A DNA stretch of 64,000 nucleotides, from contig NC_088300.1 in the NCBI RefSeq assembly GCF_032854445.1, forward strand, positions 42,320,984-42,384,983, read 5' to 3'. Position 1 is the stretch's first letter. Every line of letters starts with the position of its first letter. A program made the position numbers and the translations under genes. A model generated the notes under the pieces. The model was not told the DNA's origin. It was given only the letters and a program-made list of their open reading frames with translations, and ran no database searches. Source of the DNA: Liolophura sinensis (taxonomy: Eukaryota; Mollusca; Polyplacophora; Chitonida; Chitonidae). Positions 55,824 to 64,000 of the stretch are shown piece by piece.

Positions 55824-55955
55824 ATTTATTCATTTATTTGACTGGTGTCTTTTGCCATATTCAAGAATATTTCACTTATGCGACAGCAGCTTGCTTTATG
55901 GTGGGAGGAAACTGGGCAGAACACTGGGAAACCCATGACCATCCACAGTTTGCTA
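55824..55955 (-). repeat. SINE family A, 3' fragment
   Basis: A reverse-orientation tail and 3' domain upstream of the PCGF3 coding start, probably in its 5' UTR intron. Confidence 0.8.
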
Positions 55956-56269
55956 ATGAAATTTTAACAGACATATTAAAAATGTTTATTGCTCAATTCA
56001 AATTTACACAATTGAAACCTTAAAGGCCTGAGCAGAATGCACACAGTTTTTGCAGCAGTACCAATTGGCCCCACTGCTACCAACAATGCTGTTGACTTGA
56101 GCATGGAATAGTACAGCATGGGGCAAGCAACATTGAGAACTCAGTGTAGACATTACAGCCGTATAGAAACTGGCTACTTTCAACGTCCTAGAGTATAGGA
56201 GCATAATCATGACAGGAAATGTTGCTGATGGGGATAGGGTTTTGTACCTGAACTATATCCATGGTGGTA

Positions 56270-56467
56270 TTTATTTATTTATCTGATTGGTGTTTTACAC
56301 CGCACTCAAGAATATTTCACTTATACGACAGTGGCCAGCATTATGGTGGGAGGAAACCGGGCACAGCCCAGAGGAAACCTACACCCTTCCGCAGGTTGCT
56401 GGAAGACCTTCTCACTTACAGCTGGAGAGGAAGCCAGCATGAGCTGGACTTGAACTCACAGCGAAGG
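56270..56467 (-). repeat. SINE family A, partial copy
   Basis: A reverse-orientation tail, 3' and middle domains and the B-box part of the head, with no 5' end. Confidence 0.85.
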
Positions 56468-57099
56468 CCGTGCTGTCTCCTTCAAAGTGACATTTCCAAA
56501 AGGCAAATAAATAAACCTCAACTGAAATCAAATTAAGTTTTCACTTTGGACATAATTAATTTGGGATTAATTGCACCCTAAAATTGATTTCCTCTTTCAA
56601 GTGCACCTCTAGTTCCGATCGCTATGTCAGTATTCAGTCAGACAAGCCAACTTTAATTAACAATACTAAGAATTTAACTCATTTCTTGACTAGGTCTGTT
56701 GGTGGTAACGTAGAAATTCAGAGCATAGTTATCAAACATATCTCTGATAACTTTCTCAATCAATGAATGTTCCACTTTCTTATCAAGCATCTAAGAGTTG
56801 TGCTGTAGACATGCTGGATGCCATTAATCACCTAAACACTTCAGCCTATTGCGAGTGAAACACAAATGAAGCTGGGCAAGTCAAACACACCATGATGTCG
56901 ACATCACTGCAACAACAACAGTAATACAGTTGACATCAGAAACAAAGAGATGACACGGTGAGCTTGTACGTGACCTCGAGCATTCCTTCTCTTGCAAAGC
57001 TCAATGCTTTATAGAGACTATAACTCACTCAACGCATACTCACGGAGAAAGGAAAGAAGCACCCCCGGTTAGGAATACAATATTCGACAGTAGTTGTCG

Positions 57100-57192
57100 A
57101 CTTCTTTTGGCGAAGCCATTTTGGCTACAGAGATGCCCGATGCGGCTCGATATCTTCTATTTCATTGGCTGTTAACAATTATAATAGCCAAT
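57100..57192. promoter_or_regulatory. Candidate PCGF3 promoter with YY1-like and CCAAT elements
   Basis: On the minus strand, CAAAATGGCTTC at about 57109-57120 resembles the YY1 initiator-type motif. It is followed upstream by AGCCAAT (57164-57170) and, facing the other way, ATTGGCT (57186-57192). Together these suggest a TATA-less promoter. No TSS data are available. Confidence 0.35.
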
Positions 57193-58612
57193 AAAATCTC
57201 CCAACACACAACGGTGCACCAAAGAAAAATAGGTCAGCGCTGGGGTTCAAAAGACTTATCTACTGATTCAATTTCATTTATTAGCTGTACCATTTATCAA
57301 GTACAGACAAATTAATGGAAATACATGTATAACCAAATGGGATATGCTCTGTCTGTTACACAGATGCTTTAATAATGTGGTGAAATGGAAACGTATGCAT
57401 ACCAGAACGTATAATAATTAATATGTACAGGTACATGTGTAAGATAATCATGTATACATATATACATATATTTAATTAGCACATACCGTCGTTTTCTAGC
57501 AACAAAGTATCAAAACAAAATAGTCGTACTACAGAACTTGAAAACATAACTTTCATACTCCATGTGCGCTTTACGAAATCTTGTCCATTGATTGGCTGAG
57601 CGCAATGAGAAAAAAGACAGTACGGGTATAGACAATGTTGTGAAATTTAGTGGCCTATATCTCTCATAAAAAAAGACAAATACATAAGACATGTATACAA
57701 TGCTTCAAATAAAAGTTGTAATCAGTGAACAATTAACATACCTTTACTCCTGTCTTTGTAAAGACAAACTAGTAATATAATTCTTCATAATTTAAGTATG
57801 ACTTTCAAAGAAAGAGTTCAGATTACCGGTACCACAGGTTATGTTATTCAGTGTCTTTCATATACGCAAGATACATGGGAACTCGAGACAAAATTATTGT
57901 TAGAAAAATATTAAAAGGGAAATATGGCCTTCTTAAAGAACTTGAATGCCATTTTATTGATAAAGATATTAAATGCGCAAATGGAGGAAGTGTGTGTGTG
58001 GTTAAATAAAAAACCTATGAGATTTGCATTAGTGGGATCTATGGTTTAATACTTGACGTAGTATCCGAAACATTTATAATGTTATTTATTCTTCAGGCTC
58101 CTATTCCAGATTTTACTCGTTGTATATAGCTAATTGGCTTCTTCAACCTTTTATTTGATTAGATCAGCTCTAACTCTTTTCATCAGCCTCCGAATGACCA
58201 ATTAATTCGTGCTATAGGCCTACTTTTGAAGATGTCTTTTTTATGGAAGCCAATAGAAGACTTTTCATTACCTCACTTACTGAGGTCTTTCTAACAGAGA
58301 ACAAGGTAGCGATGTATAGAGATAGCCAGCGAGCCAGGTAGCCTTTAGATATAGCGAAGCGAAATGATTGATGCGAGGTAACGGTCGATGTAGTGATGTC
58401 ATGTTACTACCTTGCTGTACCTCTCCTTGTATTAAAATGATCGAGGTATATAGCGACGAAACGAAAGTGTCTTTATCGCTTTCCATACTTTTACATTTTT
58501 GCATATATACTTCCACGAGGCTGAGAAACAATTTGAGAATGAAGGTTGGTGATGCAAAAAAATTAGTATAGCCGTGAGTACAGTAGTTTCTATGAATGGT
58601 TGCATTTAAACG

Positions 58613-58940
58613 GCTTTGGCGGCCGTGTGGAGAGCGTCCGCTTCGCAGTGTGATCCAGATCTAGGATCAAACCCGGGAGGGGTCATACCAAAGACTTTTA
58701 AAATGGTACTTGTTGCTGCCTCACAAGGAAACAGGATTGGCTGGCCCGTTGTCAGTATAATATGACTGGGTGGGGTGTCATGTCTAGCTGGTGTCTTCGA
58801 CATGATATACTTCAGTAACGGCAGAATTCTATAACGGTATGGACTCGCTCTGTCACAAGAAGACACAGTATATGTACATACGCCTGTTGACTCCTCATCG
58901 TCATTTGACTGAAAAATTGTTTACGATGTAAAAAATAAAC
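58613..58940 (+). repeat. SINE family B (second tRNA-like family), near full length
   Basis: The head has a tRNA-like start (GGCGGCCGTGTGG) and B-box GATCAAACCC. A body unlike family A follows, ending in a CGATGTAAAAAATAAACCC-type tail. A second fragment is at 35690-35865. The element gives a spurious antisense ORF. Confidence 0.75.
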
Positions 58941-58978
58941 CCCAGTGGCTTTGGAATCGGGGGATTGCATGGATATTT

Positions 58979-59019
58979 TTGGGGGGTGGGGTGGGGTGGG
59001 GTGGGGTGGGGAGGGAGGT
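58979..59019 (+). other. GGGGT tandem repeat, strong G-quadruplex candidate
   Basis: Six or more GGGG blocks spaced by single T or A residues. Confidence 0.85.
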
Positions 59020-59196
59020 AGATACTGGCAGAACATGCACGTTCGTCTTATGATAAGATTGATGAGGGGGACAAAATTTAAAAGCCCAAAAATAAGCTTT
59101 AGATCATATTCCAAGTTTTGACTTAAGACAGGAATGGTCTCGTGGAATCGGACCCAAAAGCCACATTTATCAAACATCTTCAGACTTAAGTCAAAA

Positions 59197-59420
59197 GGGG
59201 CCTCCGTGGCTCAGTCGGTTAGCGTAATGACACAGGAGCCTCTCACCAATGCGGTCGCTGTGAGTTCAAGTCCAGCTTATGCTGGCTTCCTCTCCGGCCG
59301 TATGTGGGAAGGTCTACCAGCAACCGGCGGATGGTCGTGGGTTTCCATAATGCTGGCCGCCGCCGTATAAGTGAAATATTCTTGAGTACGGCGTAAAACA
59401 CCAATCAAATAAATAAATAA
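59197..59420 (+). repeat. SINE family A with target-site duplication
   Basis: Head, middle and 3' domains with small internal deletions. The 13-bp ACTTAAGTCAAAA flanks both ends (59184-59196 and 59421-59433). Confidence 0.93.
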
Positions 59421-59983
59421 ACTTAAGTCAAAAATTCAAACACCACTACAATTATACTATTTTACTCTAGGAAGTTTACAATTATCGCCCTGATTCTTTA
59501 CTGCAGAGCATTGTGCCAACCACAATTTGAATTCTTTCCTGTTCTTAGTTTGACTTTTTAAACCCTTGCAATTTATGACTTAAGTCTTAAGTTGCTTGAT
59601 AAATATGGGTCCAGCTAGGGGCCTAAGGGGACCCTTGTCCCTGGCGTGTATAATGCTGCATGGGATAGACTTTTAAAATCGTCCCCAATTAATTAAAAAC
59701 TTAATTAATATTTTTCACCAATCGCTTTTCAGGCTCTGTACTCTTTAAACCCCATATTTTGGTTAAAAAGAGCTCTACCGAGTTGTGGCCACTGAACTAA
59801 TAATGTGCGGATATCGGTACAACATATGGGCCTATACATAAACAACCCGGGTATTTTACATTTTGAACTGAAGGCCTGCCAAAGCAATGACAGCTAGGAC
59901 GCGTGTTCAAACCATTTGCCGCGCTTGTCAATCTGTGTCGTACGCCAGGTACATACGCTGAAATTTGCCGTCCCCAACATACT

Positions 59984-60115
59984 CCGAGTACACTGACTGT
60001 GGGTTGAGAAATTTTCGGATATGCCGAATTCATGGGTGCTCAACCTAGGTTGTAGATTGAGTAGCTATGAATATGGCAAATCTGATTATTTCTCAACCCA
60101 CAGTCAGTGTACACG
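59984..60115. repeat. Long imperfect palindrome
   Basis: Two arms of about 63 bp meet at about 60048 with almost no loop and pair at roughly four of every five positions. The outer 26 bases, including ACACTGACTGTGGGTTGAGA, are perfect. Confidence 0.88.
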
Positions 60116-60568
60116 GACTGAAAAATTTCATTACATTACGTCTCAAAAAATTTCAAGCCGATTTTTCGCCAATGGTCAGCTATTACACCAGCGACGAACT
60201 TTTCGACCTCTACATTCGCATTGATGTCAGTGCAAATCAACCATGTATCACCCAAATCGAAAAGAGTTGACAGGTTTTTAAAAAAAAAACCAGTTGGAGA
60301 ACTATAGGACTCCATATCCGGAATGACGACAGTTACAAGTTATCTCCCTTAGCTTGACGATAGAGGGCGACGAAATTAATTTATCGGCTGGAACTTCTTG
60401 TAGGCCTGTGCAAATTTTAATTTTTCTCCTTATGACTCATTATGTTTGAAACAAAAAGTGTTGAGAAGACGTTGGTAGGGTTATCTTCATGACGCTTTTT
60501 CTTGCCGTTCCACACCTGACGTTATATCTCGTCATCAACCAAGCGAATAACAGAACCCCTCAAAGGCC

Positions 60569-60910
60569 ATGGCCCTTAACGGATGGTTTCAGATACGATG
60601 TCATTGTGGAAAATACTTCCCATCCGAAGCACACTGGATACAGCATAAGATCGAAGACCCATCCTCGTCAGGCTGCCCGCCAGACTGTCAACGCAGTTTA
60701 TTGGTGACATCAAGGGTAAAAATTATCCGTGCACCAGTCACTGCGGTTCAACAGCAGAATACCATTGTGAAAACCGGTACAGTAAACCAAAAAACAATTT
60801 CCTTTGTGTGTAGTTGCGGTAAATCTTTTCAGGAGGAAGGTGATTGGAAAACGCACAGAAGGACAGAACACCCAAGTGACGCCAGACTGCTAGGGAGCAA
60901 GAGGAGGTAA
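60569..60910 (+). CDS. Small two-finger C2H2-type protein, intact ORF
   Basis: 113 aa in one uninterrupted frame, with an in-frame stop 21 bp upstream and a strong start context (GGCCATGG). Residues 11-26 form a finger with a single residue between its cysteines (CHCGKYF, then HWIQH). Residues about 82-102 repeat the pattern (CSCGKSF, then H-x4-H in THRRTEH). The linker is basic and low in structure. The spacing C-x-C-x12-H is less usual than the C-x2-C of classical fingers. A poly(A) signal AATAAA follows at 61081. I cannot assign a family. It could be a real intronless gene or a remnant of a longer zinc-finger or transposon protein. Confidence 0.5.
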   Translation: MALNGWFQIRCHCGKYFPSEAHWIQHKIEDPSSSGCPPDCQRSLLVTSRVKIIRAPVTAVQQQNTIVKTGTVNQKTISFVCSCGKSFQEEGDWKTHRRTEHPSDARLLGSKRR

Positions 60911-61080
60911 TTTCTGCTCCAGCAAATAGTTCATCATTGGTCATGCCTACCAACACTACAGGAAATGGCAAAGCAACATCTGTGGCACCAAATCCTGATT
61001 AAATAACCCCGAAAGGCTTCGAAAATACCTCCTGAAAGAATATCAGAATGACAGAATATACCAAAATGATCGTACACATG

Positions 61081-61086
61081 AATAAA
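61081..61086 (+). terminator. Poly(A) signal after the zinc-finger ORF
   Basis: AATAAA lies 171 bp past the stop codon of the 60569-60910 ORF. Confidence 0.4.
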
Positions 61087-61371
61087 CGCTTATTGGAAAA
61101 TTCGTATTCCTCTATATTTGATTCTGTTGTCTAGACTAAGGTTTGTGCATCAGTCTGTCATGTGCAGGCTACATGTTAAGTAAAAGCCAGAAAAACGCAC
61201 AAGACCCTGCCAGCATTTGTGATCGTGTTTTTAATCATACACGATATTTATTTGGTGTATTGTTAAAATATAGAAACTACAATAAATATTTGTTTGGGAT
61301 ACCCTGTAACATTATAGATCAGTTGTATTCTCTTTTTGTACATCTTTTGAGAGATGGAAATATACACAATT

Positions 61372-61515
61372 TTTTATTTTTTAATTTGATAGGTGTTATA
61401 AGCTGTACTCAAGAATATTTCACTTACACGACGGCAGCCAGCATTATGGTGGGAGGAAACCGGGCAAAGCCCACGACCATCTGCAGGTTGCTGGCAGACC
61501 TTCCCACTTTCGGGT
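61372..61515 (-). repeat. SINE family A, 3' half
   Basis: A reverse-orientation AT-rich tail, 3' domain and start of the middle domain. Confidence 0.85.
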
Positions 61516-63000
61516 ACACGAATCAGCCTATGCGATTTATAACAGGAGGAAGAAAGTCTTACAAGACCCAGCATGTCGCTCCCAAGAATCTTGCTTATGC
61601 TAATCAAAACAAAGAGCTACAGTGCATTCTAATTTGGCTGGCTTATAGTCTTCCTCACACGCGTTATATGATAAATGAATCATACGGAGGGTTATGTCCG
61701 GTCGTTGCATACCGTAGGCCTATACCCCGAAGCTAGTCACTACAAGTCTTCCGGACTGATTGCTGCTTTACAGTGTACTCCAGCATTGTTCACTTCTAGG
61801 CAGCGTTCCGCGGAGGCAAATAGATGTCGGCGATCAGTCAGTGATCTTCGCAAGTTATCGACAAACTTCCCCACGTATGACGTACACTTTTGAGTCAAAT
61901 GGTCTCCAAGTCAACACAAGACTGCTTAAACGACGATAAGAGTGCCATCGACCGCACCTTACTCAAAGCTACATCTCGCTACCCATCGTTTTGCTCAATA
62001 TGGTGTTGTCTGATCTCTCACTCTTACCACCTGATACACTTATCACCTTATCAGACACGATCGCTTTCACATTAACATACCACAACATAATGCTGTATCC
62101 TGATCTCAGCAGATCTGTTTTCTATTCGCCGTTATCTGACAACGCTTTTCTCAGTCATGGGAATTAAATTTAATACTTCTTTCACAGGCTTTGGACAATA
62201 CCGTTATGACACGACTAATATTACTGGCACACTATAATGCCAAAATCATTTGTTCATTCATGCATTACTAGTCTTTGTAATAATCATACCAACACTGTGA
62301 AGTGTTTTACCTGTACTTTGTTTTGTACAGCAGTTTATTGAGACGACTTCAACTGAGTCATTGTTTATTGCAGATGACCTGTACAGAGTCAATGTTTTAC
62401 TAAGATGACTTTTACACAGTCACTGAAAAACACCTCAAGGTGCATGTAGTCCATGGAGCATGATATTCAAGTCATGTAATCTATGTGGAGAAATAAACCA
62501 CAATAAACTTTGTTAGAGAGACACTGACCACATCACATACCAAGAAAATGGAAGAGAACCAGGTCAGTATTTCTAAAATGAGAAATGTTGGAACGGATAA
62601 CATTAAATGAACACCAATCATACAGGGCATGATGCTATGACTTATTGTGTGGATACGTAGTCATTGTTACCCTAATCACTGGGTAAATCAGAAAAGAAAG
62701 CAATTGTTAGGTCCACTATTAACAGGGACTCTGCGTCCTCTACTTACATGACAAATCATTGTTTCATAACATGAACTGTATGACAGATAGGTAAAGCAAC
62801 ATCTACAGGCCCTGAAAGGTTGACACAACAGTCCGCGTGAAAAAATTTCTGTGGGAGTAAAAACTCTTACCCAACACAACAATATAACATGTATATGTTT
62901 TGTTTATATCTGCCATAGACATCCTCTCCATTAAAAGTTATACATGAAGCAAATTTTCAATGAGGCTAAACAAAATGATTGGCAACTGCACTTGGCAGTT

Positions 63001-63758
63001 TTAGTCTGCTTCCTTTTTCTTCTTCTTCTTTTTCATCTTCTTTATGGGCGGCTCCCCATTTTCCTCTTCAGCAATTTCCATGGAAACGTCTCCATTTATG
63101 TCTCCACCATTTGATTTCCTCTTTTTCTTCTTTTTCTTGGGTGTGGCCTCTCTGTTGTTTCTACAGTGTTCATGTCCTCCGTCACTTCTGATGCCTCTTG
63201 AGATTTTCTTTTGTCTTTCTTTTTTTTCTTCTTTTCCTTCTGGCCAGTTTTGTCCTGAACCTCTGTCGCCTGAAGAAAAGAAAGTCATATTTATGTGTGT
63301 TGCCAAGATCTTTGACCTCGGGCAAATTACTCAGAACCTTTTTTGACATGTAAAACTAATGTACACAATATGCACACCACACTGATGGAAGACGAGTGGC
63401 CCTCAATGACTGTTGTTGATTGCTTACTGCCACACAGTCCCCACACAATGAACCTGCACCCTGTGTGTCTAGTGAAGCACTTTAAACCAATCAGCCACAG
63501 TGCATTTCCTCTCACACTTTAGGTTCAGTGTCATTTACTTTAACAAACTTATAGAAAAAGTGTATGAGATCATGAAAAAGAAACCACACAGAACTTGCCA
63601 CTATCTCCAACCACCTGTATTGTCTTAAAAATCTTACCTCCTCGATGGCCTTCTTCATCACATCAACATTCTTCTCTGGGTTTCACCTGTTTCATAAAAC
63701 TTCAAGCGATCTTCCACCTGCTGTCTCAGATGCTCACCAAATACCTGAGTAGGAAATT
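63001..63758 (-). CDS. NOP56: NOP56, 3' end of a box C/D snoRNP core protein gene (partial)
   Basis: Two exons are seen, 63638-63758 and 63001-63269; the rest lies beyond the right edge. The first encodes the end of the NOP domain ([20 protein letters not shown], then [12 protein letters not shown]), nearly the human NOP56 sequence. The last encodes the lysine-rich KKE/K tail ending KKKEAD. Family knowledge: NOP56 with NOP58, fibrillarin and 15.5K guides rRNA 2'-O-methylation in the nucleolus. Each exon lacks one base needed to hold the frame: near 63693 (after GETP) and near 63133 (before EATPKKK). With these the protein is otherwise perfectly family-like, so sequence error is more likely than a pseudogene, but I cannot exclude decay. 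Confidence 0.82.
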
Positions 63759-64000
63759 CTGCAAGATATACAATTAGAGTTTTCAATTTCTACACCAAGC
63801 TCTCTGACTCTGACATCCTACATAAAGAAGTAATTGGCTAAGAAATATAATTCATCTTTTACATGTATTCAGTAAGGTGAGTTACAGAGGACTTTCCACT
63901 CTAAGTTGTTTTATCTGGCAACAGGAAATCCACAATTGCAGATCATGAAACAGATTAGATTTATTTACTTCCCTGATTTATAACATTTGCCCTCATACTC

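Larger units (their letters stand above)
60911..63000. other. Interval between the zinc-finger ORF and NOP56
   Basis: It holds a SINE fragment and three imperfect 30-bp repeats (62330-62425). No other gene is seen. The NOP56 3' UTR is probably at the right side, with minus-strand AATAAA candidates near 62333 and 62365. Confidence 0.55.

Noticed and set aside
58606-58866. Minus-strand ORF ending in a DPRSGSHCEAD-like sequence
   Set aside because: It is the antisense of the SINE family B head.
63044-63346. Plus-strand Ser/Phe-rich ORF
   Set aside because: It is the antisense of the lysine-rich NOP56 tail (AAG/AAA read as CTT/TTT).
63270-63637. Intronic box C/D snoRNA, often hosted by NOP56 genes
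   Set aside because: I looked for paired C (RTGATGA) and D (CTGA) boxes on the minus strand and found no convincing set.

Overview
The window looks like nuclear DNA of an invertebrate animal. Genes are split into many short exons with GT/AG introns, the sequence is AT-rich, and the protein set is purely metazoan: RhoBTB, drebrin-like, HPS1, PCGF1, PCGF3, NOP56. At least 19 copies of a tRNA-derived SINE with an (AAAT)n tail are present, and three have target-site duplications. The repeat style and divergence from vertebrate proteins suggest a lophotrochozoan, probably a mollusc (perhaps a bivalve). This is inference, because no search was possible.

Layout, left to right. (1) 1179-7701, minus strand: a complete RhoBTB gene in 8 coding exons (718 aa). 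(2) 10985-23186, plus: a drebrin-like/mAbp1 (DBNL) gene in 13 exons (about 556 aa), whose start lies about 80 bp after a perfect CRE palindrome. (3) 26473-39609, minus: HPS1, a BLOC-3 subunit, in 16 exons (about 735 aa), with an M-box/E-box just upstream of its start. (4) about 40023-48421, plus: PCGF1, a Polycomb RING protein of PRC1.1. Its introns carry a Crypton-like tyrosine recombinase remnant, a 36-bp minisatellite and a 34-bp minisatellite. (5) 52106-55660, minus: PCGF3, tail-to-tail with PCGF1. (6) 60569-60910, plus: a small intact two-finger C2H2 ORF. (7) 63001-63758 and beyond the window, minus: the 3' end of NOP56. Gene orientation alternates strictly (-,+,-,+,-,+,-), so each gene shares a 5' region with one neighbour and a 3' region with the other.

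Functionally this is mostly a set of unrelated conserved genes: Cullin-3 adaptor GTPase, actin-binding adaptor, lysosome-related organelle GEF and snoRNP core. The exception is the pair of variant-PRC1 Polycomb RING genes sitting next to each other.

The most unusual feature is the PCGF1 intron at 46.6-47.6 kb. Its roughly 23 tandem repeat units are copies of the splice acceptor and first codons of the very next exon, so the true exon sits at the end of an array of look-alike acceptors. Also notable are two long imperfect hairpins, a remnant of a tyrosine-recombinase transposon, and three single-base frame breaks in otherwise conserved genes, which look more like base-level sequence errors than decay.
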